A DNA stretch of 64,000 bases, from assembly GCF_000026365.1 (NCBI RefSeq), contig NC_012992.1:558001-622000 (forward strand), written 5' to 3'. The notes beneath the pieces are model-generated. The model ran no database searches. It was not told the DNA's origin and saw only the letters and a list, made by a program, of their open reading frames with translations. The stretch is from Zygosaccharomyces rouxii. Its lineage: Eukaryota; Ascomycota; Saccharomycetes; Saccharomycetales; Saccharomycetaceae. Position numbers and translations under genes: made by a program. How positions within the stretch are numbered: the stretch's first letter is position 1; every line of letters starts with the position of its first letter. Below are positions 31,018 to 40,499 of this stretch, piece by piece.

Positions 31018-31517
31018 TTTAGATAGTAGAATAACAGCTATATTTTTCTTAGCAATTACTAAATTACTGTTTAGTTCAGCATTGTCAACATTTAGTGATA
31101 GACCTGAACATTCCTCCTAGTTCCCGAAGAAATAAATAGCCAATTAGTTAGTAAAAGTTAAGCATCAGACTGAAGGTATATCAACACTATTTAAGCAACC
31201 TAAATTGTTTGAAAACTTTTTATGTCCACAATAGTGATCAGGTACTGTCCTTTCACATCTTTTTGAGAGACGTCAAACCTCAATCGGATTCAAACTAGTA
31301 TATACAACTCTTCTGAAAAACTCCTTTCATTACTGCAGGCATTCCAATCAGATAATAATAAGCACACTATAAGAATAAGGCTTTAATCGCAAACTTAATT
31401 GTAGATTCTATGAAACGAGCAAATGAAATAGAAATGGCCGCCGACATTAAATGTTTTCACATAGTTCAAACTATTATTGAAAAGCATCCTAATTCACCCT
31501 CATTTTCCAAATTCTTA
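31018..31517. other. Spacer ALG6 to tRNA-Arg, gene-order breakpoint
   Basis: About 500 bp with no gene I can support. It is where synteny with S. cerevisiae changes from ALG6 to SGT2 instead of YSP3. Short open frames are uninformative, and one of them (31410-31619) runs through the tRNA. Confidence 0.5.
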
Positions 31518-31590
31518 TTCCTCGTGGCCCAATGGTCACGGCGTCCGGCTACGAACCGGAAGATTCCAGGTTCGAGTCCTGGCGGGGAAG
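31518..31590 (+). tRNA. tRNA-Arg(ACG)
   Basis: A 73-nt cloverleaf almost identical to S. cerevisiae tRNA-Arg(ACG). The acceptor stem pairs TTCCTCG 31518-31524 with CGGGGAA 31583-31589, followed by discriminator G at 31590. The anticodon stem TCCGG/CCGGA encloses loop CTACGAA with ACG at 31551-31553. The T-loop is TTCGAGT. No intron. A T-run follows at about 31594-31600. Confidence 0.97.
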
Positions 31591-31879
31591 AATATTTTTT
31601 TGAACATATATTGCCATAAAATGGTAACATAATCAAAAGGATCCCACTACCAATAATCTTCATTCCCCATTGTCGTTTTCATTAATGTTGCTAGAACTTT
31701 CCTCTAAATTTTTCTAGTTTTCCGTCGTTTGGCAGGTAAGAAAGCTCACCTTAACCCTCGCGTGGCAAGAAAAAGATCAAAAATGTGTGTTATTAGTTTA
31801 GAAGAACACTTAACATATTTATCCCTCGTTATTCTCTCCTTCTTAACTTTCTAAAGAAACTATTAAACAATCTGAAATC

Positions 31880-32884
31880 ATGGCACCCTCTAATAAAGAT
31901 ATCTCATCACTAATCGTCGATTATTTGGCTGATGTGGTAGACAAGAAGTCCGTTTCTGAAGATTCTATCGATTCGTTAAATGTTGCCATTGAATGTATTA
32001 CCGAAGCCTTTGGCATCGAAAAGGGTTCTTCTTCCGCAGCATTTGGTGGTAAGAACTTAGCAGAATTATTAAGTGCAGGTGCTGGTGCACCTTCTTCTCA
32101 AGGTGAAAACGTTAAAGTTAATATTCCAGCTGAAGATGCTGAATTAAAGAGCAAGGCTGAAAGTTTGAAATTGGAAGGTAATAAGGCTATGGCAGGCAAG
32201 GATTATGAATTAGCTATCAAGAAATACTCTGAAGCTATTTCTGTTGTACCAACGAATGCCGTTTACTATGCCAACAGAGCCGCTGCACACTCTTCTTTGA
32301 AGAATTACGATGAAGCTATTAAGGATGCTGAGTCTGCTGTCAAGGTTGATTCTTCTTATTCAAAAGGTTACTCTAGATTAGGCTATGCTAAATTTGCTCA
32401 AGGTAAAAGCGAAGAAGCACTAGAGGCTTACAAGAAAGTTTTAGATATCGAGGGTGATTCCGCCACTGATGTTATGAAGAGGGATTATGAAACCGCCAAG
32501 AGGAAAGTGGAACAAGCTCTTGAATTGAATAAAACTGATGAGACGGAAACAAGTGATAGAGGTACTGGTGAACCAGCTGGTGCAAACCCAGGTGGTGGAT
32601 TCGATTTATCGTCTATGCTTGGTGGTGGTCTTGGTGGCCTTTTGAACAACCCACAAGTCATGCAAGCCGCTCAACAAATGATGCAAAACCCACAAGCTAT
32701 GAGCCAAATGGAAACAATGATGCAAAATCCTAACGTCAGACAAATGGCGGAAAAATTTGCTGGTGGCAACGGTACCCCCAATTTGAATGATATCATGAAC
32801 AATCCTGCTCTAAGGGATATGGCAGGTGGTCTCTTCGGTGGTGCAGGTGGAGGTGCTAACCCAGGTGGCGCTCCAAGACCATGA
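31880..32884 (+). CDS. SGT2: Sgt2 co-chaperone of the GET pathway
   Basis: A 334-residue cytosolic co-chaperone (S. cerevisiae 346) that captures tail-anchored proteins and passes them to Get4/Get5 and Get3 for ER insertion. The N-terminal dimerisation domain (about 1-75) binds Get5. Three TPR motifs lie at about 93-205 (KSKAESLKLEGNKAM, AVYYANRAAAHSSLKNYDEA, SKGYSRLGYAKFAQGK) and bind Hsp70/Hsp90/Hsp104. The Gly-rich and Met/Gln/Asn-rich C-terminus carries repeated MMQNPQ-type motifs that hold the hydrophobic client segment. Its ATG is 290 bp from the tRNA-Arg end. Confidence 0.96.
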   Translation: MAPSNKDISSLIVDYLADVVDKKSVSEDSIDSLNVAIECITEAFGIEKGSSSAAFGGKNLAELLSAGAGAPSSQGENVKVNIPAEDAELKSKAESLKLEGNKAMAGKDYELAIKKYSEAISVVPTNAVYYANRAAAHSSLKNYDEAIKDAESAVKVDSSYSKGYSRLGYAKFAQGKSEEALEAYKKVLDIEGDSATDVMKRDYETAKRKVEQALELNKTDETETSDRGTGEPAGANPGGGFDLSSMLGGGLGGLLNNPQVMQAAQQMMQNPQAMSQMETMMQNPNVRQMAEKFAGGNGTPNLNDIMNNPALRDMAGGLFGGAGGGANPGGAPRP

Positions 32885-33034
32885 TTTCAGTTCAGTTACT
32901 GAACCAATTTTATGTAGTTTAGCTATTGCAAATATTGTTCTTTTATTCCAGACAAGCTTATTATTCACCAGTAATTAATTAACCCAATTTTTTTCTATCC
33001 TGTATATCGTTAGATATTAAAATTTACAGTGTTT

Positions 33035-36000
33035 CTATATATTATTTTCACCTTTCCTACTCCTGTAAAGGGCCCGCTTACGCATTTCTACCAACCTTCC
33101 CTTTAAAATATTAATATTTTCCCTAACCGCCCTTCTCAATATGCCGTTAATAAAGAAGTTACTTTTGAACTCCATATATTTGCTTAATTCTTCGGCCAGA
33201 ATTTCATGAGTAGAGCTTATTCTATCGCCCACTCGTCTCATCCTCTTTTTACAGTCAGCTAAATCTGAAGATAATTTCGATTCCATCTTTTCTCTTTTAC
33301 CTTCAAAAAAACTGGCAATAATGCCAGTCCCAGAATCATTTCTAGAAATGTTGGGGAACTTTTGTTTATAAACTTTGTGCATCTCCAACACATCACCGTA
33401 GAGTTTCCACCATTCTGGTATATCCACCGACAATAATTGTTCCACTCGATCAAGAAGCTTTCCTGTACAATTTTCCAAAAATGCAATTTCTCTAACAAAT
33501 GTCATGGTAGCTTCCTCCCCAAATGCACAACAATTTATTTCCAAATCCTTAAACAATAGTCGATCTTGTGCTAAATTATATTCCGTGCCAAACAAGGAAA
33601 GAAATTGATAAGAATGCGTAAGATCAGTATTCTTAAGTTTCAAAAATATCAACAATTTTTTCATTGTCATTAGTTTCAATTTCACCGCCGACAACTCCCC
33701 ACGATTAAACCGAAGAAAGCTTGCCATGATACCGATTTCCTCAGGCTCCACATTCTTCTGCTTCTGGAGCTTTTTCGAATTATTGCACTTTTTATCTTGG
33801 GATCTAATCCAAGAAACTAATCTAGATTCTCTAAGAACCAATTTGTTAAGGTTATCGTGTCTCAGAAGCACATCGAAGCAATCGGTAAGCATGTAGAAGA
33901 AATAGAGGGTCTCTAATTTGGCAATACTTGGCATTCTGCTTTTATAAAGATTGGATAAATCCTCTAAAGCTTTCTCCAGTGGTAAAAAAGATGCAAAATG
34001 CATCTTCAGAAGTACCTGGAACAGATTTTGTAGAGTTTTGATGTGAAGCTTGACCGTCTTATACTCCTCATCTGCCCCTGCACCTATTTTGACAGTAATA
34101 TGGAAAAACCAGCTGGGAGCCTCGTATTTTAAATGATGCACAAATGCTAATTCAAAGGCAGTCGTCTTAATAGCTTGTGAAACTAGCTCTTTCAAGACTA
34201 GGGGATTTCTGGCATAATCAAATGAATTCAAAAAAGACGGATGCTGTAATTTATCCAGAATGATTCTTTGGTCGCGAATAATTGTCTTCACGTTGTCGAA
34301 ACGATTGTACCTTGTATAGATCATTAAAGGGGTCAAACCCTTCTTGTTGGTACAATTAATATCGACATTATCATAATCCAGCAAAATGGAAACATTATTC
34401 TTAATGATGTGCAAAAGCGTATTGCCCTTGTTATCCTCGTGATCAGAAAATTGAAAGTCTTCCCCGTTAGCTTGATACCACCGTACTGCACTTCTAAAAG
34501 CCGCTGAAATCATAGCCTCATAATTCTGTTGATCGTAACACCTAAAAATAGTGAACAATGGCGTATGACCATTAGAATCCTGGGATTTCCAGTTGATATA
34601 TTTGCCGATGCTTTCTAGGATATTCATCTCATGGGTCAAATAGTGTGCCACTGTTCTCCTGTTTTTATCAGCCCTGTTAACATATTCCCGAAGCTCTTGC
34701 TCAGTGCAAGAGTTCTGTAAAACTTCCACTATCATTTGAGCTGCTTCACTATTATCACATTTTAGTGCTTGTATCAAAAGGGTTGATCCATCTACAGTTT
34801 CATCGTCCAATATGTCCTCTAAGGGAAATATATCTTCGTAGTTTTTAAGCAATTCATATAATAGCCCATTTTTATCATTAATAATACACTGTGATAATAC
34901 TGATTCGCCCTGTGGAGTTCTAAATTCCAAATTACTTCGAAATTGCGAAATATCTAATACTGCTTGCCCCGTCGATTTATCAGAAATCAATATATACAAC
35001 TCCTTTGCCTTATTAGAGTCATCTTGCAATTTTTGCAACTTTTTGGTACCTTTTAAACCGTCAAAATAAAATACAACCGCCTCCAATGTAGATATTGCAT
35101 AACCTAGAATACCAAATTTAATGCTATTTTCATCCTTCGAGAATTTTTTCAAATAGAAAAGATGACTCTTTATATTTTTCACTTGCGTTCGACATACCAC
35201 CAAAACAAAGAAACTTATTAAAGTATCAGCATCCATGGTTATAGGTAAAGTTTGAATATCCATATCTTGTTCCCTCGTATTGGACAAACTTTGTAATGTA
35301 TTTATTAGACAATCAGCCTTTTCAGCATGTGTATGAGTCAAAGGTAACCCAACAAACGAATTTATCGCTAGGTCAATATTCTTTTCCATAGTTGTAACAT
35401 CTTGTAATCGAAATTTTTCGTATTTCTTTTGGTACAATTCAGTTTCCAATTCGTTAATGGAAAGAAATTTTAATGGTTCTGTGTCTATTTCATCCTTTCT
35501 ATAGGAGTTAACAATTCTAATCCAAACGTCATCAAACAAGTTTAACTCCACATAGTCAAATATCAAATCATAAAGATGGGGTATCTTTCGAAACAATTCA
35601 TCATTTACCATTTTTGCGTGAACTTGTTTCACTATCATGCGGAAAAGCTCTTCATAAGGACCTTCAGTTAAGGGAGTGCTTCTGTACCTATTGAAATAAC
35701 CATTTAAAATATTAGACCAATCCGGATGCAATCTCAAGATATTTTCGAAAGATGACCAACTCTTTTGCGTCAGATCCCTTACTAAGCTTCCCTTTGCATC
35801 TACACCGTTAAAGTTTCCCTGAGCTAGACCTCTAGGAATATCTATTTTTCTAATCAGTGTACCAATTAATGGATGATCGATGTGCACCAATGCAAACTTC
35901 TCTGAACCATTTAAATAATCGTTAAAGTTTGTAATCAATTCCACATTCTGAATGCGTGCTCTCCTTCTCAAAGGGAACCCTTCTGTAGTAAGAATTTCAC

Positions 36001-36334
36001 CACTCGATGATCGTACCGCCACCCTTTTATCATTCAAGGTTTTGTATTCAGTTTGACTCGCTGATAGATTGAAACCGCCATCACTATAAGTATCTTGTTG
36101 TAAAAGTAGTATATGAGATGCAACAAAATCATAGTTTTGACAAAGATCATTCATTGATGAGCCTGATTCTGCGTCAACATGGTAGAGTAATTTTTCAGTT
36201 GGTGGTACTAAAAGGATAAACCTCTCTGTCTTCAATTTACCAAACAGTTTCTTGAACTGTGAATCAGATGGATTAGAACAATTAAACACTGAATTCACTA
36301 GAGGATTCAACAGCACCGGTATATGGTAGGCCAT
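33035..36334 (-). CDS. VRL1: Vrl1 (VARP-like) VPS9-domain protein with ankyrin repeats, intact
   Basis: A 1099-residue protein matching the fungal VARP-like Vrl1. An N-terminal conserved region is followed by a VPS9 guanine-nucleotide-exchange domain for Rab5-type GTPases (about 255-425, with MDADTLISFFVLVVCRTQ). Ankyrin repeats follow at about 470-700 (GHTPLFTIF, GNTLLHII, GLTPLMIYTRYN), then a PX-like region near 720-830 and a helical C-terminus. In the S. cerevisiae reference strain the gene is split by a frameshift into YML003W and YML002W; here the frame is uninterrupted. In S. cerevisiae Vrl1 works with the sorting nexin Vin1 in an endosomal coat. Convergent with SGT2 and divergent from TSR3 (176 bp). 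Confidence 0.9.
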   Translation of the reverse strand: MAYHIPVLLNPLVNSVFNCSNPSDSQFKKLFGKLKTERFILLVPPTEKLLYHVDAESGSSMNDLCQNYDFVASHILLLQQDTYSDGGFNLSASQTEYKTLNDKRVAVRSSSGEILTTEGFPLRRRARIQNVELITNFNDYLNGSEKFALVHIDHPLIGTLIRKIDIPRGLAQGNFNGVDAKGSLVRDLTQKSWSSFENILRLHPDWSNILNGYFNRYRSTPLTEGPYEELFRMIVKQVHAKMVNDELFRKIPHLYDLIFDYVELNLFDDVWIRIVNSYRKDEIDTEPLKFLSINELETELYQKKYEKFRLQDVTTMEKNIDLAINSFVGLPLTHTHAEKADCLINTLQSLSNTREQDMDIQTLPITMDADTLISFFVLVVCRTQVKNIKSHLFYLKKFSKDENSIKFGILGYAISTLEAVVFYFDGLKGTKKLQKLQDDSNKAKELYILISDKSTGQAVLDISQFRSNLEFRTPQGESVLSQCIINDKNGLLYELLKNYEDIFPLEDILDDETVDGSTLLIQALKCDNSEAAQMIVEVLQNSCTEQELREYVNRADKNRRTVAHYLTHEMNILESIGKYINWKSQDSNGHTPLFTIFRCYDQQNYEAMISAAFRSAVRWYQANGEDFQFSDHEDNKGNTLLHIIKNNVSILLDYDNVDINCTNKKGLTPLMIYTRYNRFDNVKTIIRDQRIILDKLQHPSFLNSFDYARNPLVLKELVSQAIKTTAFELAFVHHLKYEAPSWFFHITVKIGAGADEEYKTVKLHIKTLQNLFQVLLKMHFASFLPLEKALEDLSNLYKSRMPSIAKLETLYFFYMLTDCFDVLLRHDNLNKLVLRESRLVSWIRSQDKKCNNSKKLQKQKNVEPEEIGIMASFLRFNRGELSAVKLKLMTMKKLLIFLKLKNTDLTHSYQFLSLFGTEYNLAQDRLLFKDLEINCCAFGEEATMTFVREIAFLENCTGKLLDRVEQLLSVDIPEWWKLYGDVLEMHKVYKQKFPNISRNDSGTGIIASFFEGKREKMESKLSSDLADCKKRMRRVGDRISSTHEILAEELSKYMEFKSNFFINGILRRAVRENINILKGRLVEMRKRALYRSRKGENNI

Positions 36335-36429
36335 AGCTGTTGATCCTTATAAGTCTTTCAGTCTTGAGTAGAAACATTCCCAAGCCCTTTTTTCGATTCT
36401 TCGCTTCGCACTTCTTCATCATCGAGAAG

Positions 36430-36449
36430 CTCATCTCATCTCATCTCAA
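36430..36449 (+). promoter_or_regulatory. PAC-type CTCAT repeat upstream of TSR3
   Basis: Three CTCAT units plus one CTCAA lie 62-81 bp before the TSR3 ATG. The reverse strand reads GATGAG, the PAC core bound by Dot6/Tod6 in promoters of ribosome-biogenesis genes. Matches by motif and by the function of the gene. Confidence 0.6.
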
Positions 36450-36510
36450 ACTCACCAAACTCAAAAAAGATCATTTAATAAGTTTGAATCACCCATTTTG
36501 ATCTGTAATC

Positions 36511-37281
36511 ATGGGTAAGGGCAAGAATAAAAATCATGAGGTCCGTAGTACCCGTCCCGGCAGAGGTGCTAATGGCCATAATTCTAAGCAAAACCATAAA
36601 CATATGGAGATGAAGCATGGTGGTGCCAGTAATTCCAATAAGACGAACTTTCCTGTTAAATTAGGAATGTGGGATTTTGATCACTGTGATCCAAAGAGGT
36701 GTAGTGGTAAGAAGCTAGAAAGGTTGGGCTTAATAAGGTCTTTGAGAGTTGGTCAAAAATTTCAGGGTGTTGTAGTTACTCCCAATGGGACAGGGGTAGT
36801 GTGTCCTAATGACAAATCTATTGTAGAAGAACACGGTGCGTCTGTAGTAGAGTGCTCATGGGCTAGGCTGGATGAGGTTCCTTTTAACAGAATCGGTGGA
36901 CGTCATGAAAGATTACTACCATATTTAGTCGCTGCAAATCAAGTGAATTATGGCAGACCATGGAAATTAAACTGCGTAGAAGCACTAGCAGCTTGCTTTG
37001 CCATTGTAGGAAGAATGGATTGGGCTAGTGAACTACTATCAAATTTTTCTTATGGACCCAGTTTCTTAGAGATAAATGCTGAACTGTTGGAGATTTACCA
37101 ACAGTGCACAGATGCAGAATCAGTAAAGGATGCAGAATCAGCATGGTTAGAGAAGATTGAAAAAGAAATCAAAGATCGTAAGGCTCAAGCAAAGAATGAA
37201 GATATATGGATGACTGGGAACGTCAATAGGATGCCAGCTGCATCTCAAGAGAGCGATGAAGAAGAAGACGAAGACGAAGAC

Positions 37282-37313
<32 letters not shown>

Positions 37314-37356
37314 AGAGAAAGAGGAAGACGTGAAAGAGGATGTATCGGTTGCATAG
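36511..37356 (+). CDS. TSR3: Tsr3 18S rRNA aminocarboxypropyltransferase
   Basis: A 281-residue enzyme that transfers the aminocarboxypropyl group of S-adenosylmethionine to a hypermodified pseudouridine of 18S rRNA in late cytoplasmic pre-40S maturation. The basic N-terminal tail (about 1-45) precedes the RLI-like and DUF367 core (about 50-210): MWDFDHCDPKRCSGKKL, VVECSWARLDEVPF, ERLLPYLVAANQVNYGRPWKLNCVEALAA. The tail is a long Asp/Glu run (about 249-275) that varies in length between yeasts. A CTCAT repeat in the promoter fits regulation with other ribosome-assembly genes. Confidence 0.95.
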
Positions 37357-37545
37357 AACAGGCGGTATAATTATGGATTCACGTGACTGTAGGTAGTTGT
37401 AATTTTACTTTAGATATAAATCAGATCAATTCTCAGCAGCAGAAGAAGTTCTGCGTATTATAAAAAGAATGAATAACAAATCTACAGCTGCCTACTTCTA
37501 ATCTATAAGGGACTAGCTAGTCATGTAAGCTTGGCTATCCCCACT

Positions 37546-40380
37546 ATGAGTACTAAAACTGATGATCAAAATAAACCGCATAATTTTGCCCCTTCACCAG
37601 ATTTTAAATGGTTATGTGATGAGCTCTTTGTCAAAATAGATAATGTTCAGAAGCAGACTAGGGACCATGGCGCTTTTAAATCTCTAACGGTGAAATATTT
37701 TGAGATAATTTCATTTTTTGTCAAGTTATGGAGAAAGACTGTTGGTGATAACATTTATCCAGCACTAATCCTGATTTTACCTTATAGAGATCGCAGAATA
37801 TTCAATATTAAGGATTACACGTTAATTAAGGCTATTTGCTCTTTTCTAAGATTACCCGCTAATTCCGTTACGGAAAAGAGACTTTTAAGATGGAAGAGAA
37901 GGGCTGGAAGAGGTATTAAATTATCTGACTTTTGCGTGGAAGAAATTAGGAGACGTAGAAGTGAACCATTGAATGGAGAGAGGATTACTATTGATAAATT
38001 GAATGAATGTTTGGATCAATTGGCAGAGGAAAGAAACACTAAAGGTAGAGGGTTTAAAAGTTTAGCAGATTCATCGGTTTTCAAATACTGTCTGGAAAAT
38101 ATGTCATTTACCGAGATGAAATATTATTTTGACATTATACTTAAAAGTAGAGTAATTGGTGGTCAAGAGCATAAATTTTTAAATTGTTGGCATCCAGATG
38201 CTAGAGACTATCTAAGTGTTGTATCTGACTTGAAAACGGTCGCTGATAAGCTTTGGGATCCATCTCACCGACTGAAAAATGATGATTTAGGCGTTAATCT
38301 TGGGTTACCTTTTGCACCATTTTTAGCCAAAAGGCTCTACATATCTTATGATAAAGTTGCCCTTAGATTGAAAAGCGATTTTTATATCGAGGAGAAGATG
38401 GATGGTGAGAGGATTCAATTACATTACATGGACTATGGTCGAAAACTGAAATGGTTCAGCAGACGTGGCAATGATTATACTTATCTCTATGGTGAGGACA
38501 TTGGAACCGGGACGGTCGCTAAATACCTTCAGTTGGATCCAAAAGTTAGAGAGTGCGTGTTAGATGGAGAAATGATCTCATTTGATACTGAAGAAAATTC
38601 AGTCCTACCATTTGGGCTTGTCAAAAGCAGTGCTCGTGATTCTTTAACCGCTGAAGGTATACTTACTCAAGGTTACCGTCCATTGTATATGGTCATTGAT
38701 TTTCTTTACTTGAACGGTGTTTCTTTGATTAATGTGCCTTTGAATACTAGAAAACAGTATCTATCTGCCATTTTAAATCCGTGTCCTCACGCTGTGGAGA
38801 TAATCCAATCGATGCATTGTTACGACGATACTTCTATAAAGAGCTCTCTTGAGAAAGCCATAATGATGGGATCAGAGGGAATTATCTTAAAACATTTTAA
38901 ATCTAAGTATGAAATCGGAGCAAGAACAGATAACTGGATTAAAATTAAGCCGGAATATTTGGAGCAATTTGGTGAGAATCTCGACTTGCTAGTCATTGGA
39001 AGAGACCCTGGTAAGAAGGATTCACTTATGTGCGGCCTGGCAGTCCTAGAGGGGGATGAAGAACCAGGTGCTCAATCTGATAAGCAAGTTGTTAATTTGG
39101 ATTCTGAGGAAGAAGAGGAACCTCGAAAGGCCGTAAAGAAATTTATATCTTTTTGCACAATAGCTAATGGTATTTCTCAAGAAGAATTTAAGCAGATCGA
39201 AAGAAAAACAGCCGGTAAATGGAAAAACACAGAAGACCACAAACCACCAAAAATCTTAGAGTTCGGTTCAAAATTGCCAGAAGAGTGGATCTATCCTGAA
39301 GATTCTGTTGTCCTCGAAGTGAAAGCCAGGTCTCTGGACAATACTGAATCTAGCGGCAGGAAATTTAAAGTGGGTTGTACTTTACATGGTGGATATTGTA
39401 GGAGAATAAGAGAGGATAAGAATTGGACAGAATGCTACACGTTATATGAATTGTGGCAGGAAAGGAGGAAAAAAGTCCCCCTTTCTGAGGATTCAAACAA
39501 CCAAAAGCCTATGAAGTCTAAGAAGATTCGTAGGCCTCGAATTGTATCTCGATTGAACCAGACATTATCTTGTGATGATGAAGCAAAAACTTCGAGTATA
39601 TTCGATGGTCTAATCTTTTACGTGATCTCTGACTACATGGCATCTCAAGATTCGGAGAGAATAAGCAAGGAACAACTTTGTGATTTAATTTCAGGGAATG
39701 GTGGTAAACTAACTTTCAATGTCATTTCTGATCATCGCGTCAAAGGTGGCCTCCGAATTATCAGCGGGAAATATACTTTGGAATGCAAGGCACTCATCGA
39801 ACGAGGGTACGATATTCTTAGTCCCCAATGGCTTATGGACTGCGTCAATACTGGCTTTCTTGTCACGATAGAACCTCGCCATTGCTTCAGCGTCTCAGAG
39901 GATATGGAGAAGATAGCGAGGACGAGAGTAGATCATTTCGGTGACAGTTACGATGTTGAAATTACTGAGGATCGTCTTAGAGATATTCTCACGTCGAAAG
40001 AATTCGACTCAGATTTTTCCACTGGATCTTTAGACGTGATTTCCGATGTGGAGGATATCCCACTATTTTTATTTTCAAGAAGAATAGTGTTTATTCCAGA
40101 AGGCTTCTCCTACCTGGATACCCAGTTATTGAAACACAAAGTAAGACTGTATGGTGGGCAGTTGACTGACAATGTCAATCAATGTAATTTGATCATAGTG
40201 CCAGATGGTAAGATCAATCTGAGAGGTCGTATCATAAGTGATTTACGAAGGCTTCTCTCGACATTTGCCGCCATGACTGAATTACCGCCCGCAATACCCT
40301 GGATTGTCATCCCAGCATGGATCGATAGATCCATTGAAGAAAACATCCAAGTACCAGAGGAGGACTTCCTAGCTGTATAG
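37546..40380 (+). CDS. DNL4: DNA ligase IV
   Basis: A 944-residue ATP-dependent ligase that, with Lif1, seals breaks in non-homologous end joining; the length equals the S. cerevisiae protein. An N-terminal helical DNA-binding domain covers about 15-240. The nucleotidyltransferase domain has the EKMDGERI motif with the adenylated Lys284. The OB-fold is at about 470-610 and holds WIKIKPEYL at its start. Two C-terminal BRCT repeats (about 680-785 and 855-940) flank the Lif1-binding linker. The frame is open back to a TTG at 37531, but the first ATG (37546) gives the expected length. Same strand as TSR3, as in the inverted S. cerevisiae block. Confidence 0.97.
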   Translation: MSTKTDDQNKPHNFAPSPDFKWLCDELFVKIDNVQKQTRDHGAFKSLTVKYFEIISFFVKLWRKTVGDNIYPALILILPYRDRRIFNIKDYTLIKAICSFLRLPANSVTEKRLLRWKRRAGRGIKLSDFCVEEIRRRRSEPLNGERITIDKLNECLDQLAEERNTKGRGFKSLADSSVFKYCLENMSFTEMKYYFDIILKSRVIGGQEHKFLNCWHPDARDYLSVVSDLKTVADKLWDPSHRLKNDDLGVNLGLPFAPFLAKRLYISYDKVALRLKSDFYIEEKMDGERIQLHYMDYGRKLKWFSRRGNDYTYLYGEDIGTGTVAKYLQLDPKVRECVLDGEMISFDTEENSVLPFGLVKSSARDSLTAEGILTQGYRPLYMVIDFLYLNGVSLINVPLNTRKQYLSAILNPCPHAVEIIQSMHCYDDTSIKSSLEKAIMMGSEGIILKHFKSKYEIGARTDNWIKIKPEYLEQFGENLDLLVIGRDPGKKDSLMCGLAVLEGDEEPGAQSDKQVVNLDSEEEEEPRKAVKKFISFCTIANGISQEEFKQIERKTAGKWKNTEDHKPPKILEFGSKLPEEWIYPEDSVVLEVKARSLDNTESSGRKFKVGCTLHGGYCRRIREDKNWTECYTLYELWQERRKKVPLSEDSNNQKPMKSKKIRRPRIVSRLNQTLSCDDEAKTSSIFDGLIFYVISDYMASQDSERISKEQLCDLISGNGGKLTFNVISDHRVKGGLRIISGKYTLECKALIERGYDILSPQWLMDCVNTGFLVTIEPRHCFSVSEDMEKIARTRVDHFGDSYDVEITEDRLRDILTSKEFDSDFSTGSLDVISDVEDIPLFLFSRRIVFIPEGFSYLDTQLLKHKVRLYGGQLTDNVNQCNLIIVPDGKINLRGRIISDLRRLLSTFAAMTELPPAIPWIVIPAWIDRSIEENIQVPEEDFLAV

Positions 40381-40499
40381 AATTAAGGAGGAAACATCCC
40401 ATAAATTAATTAAATTATTTAACTGTTGGTTCTGTGAGGGGTCATCTGACCTGACGTTGTTAAGAGTTTGGACAAAAGCTCGTTGAGTTTTAAAGGGCG

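Noticed and set aside
31410..31619. 69-codon plus-strand frame before SGT2
   Set aside because: It runs through the tRNA-Arg gene and has no independent support.
37531..37545. TTG start of DNL4, and similar TTG/GTG starts of TOP1, pirin, ALG6, VSB1, COY1 and MMF1
   Set aside because: Nuclear yeast genes begin at ATG; the first in-frame ATG gives lengths that match the families, exactly 944 residues for DNL4.
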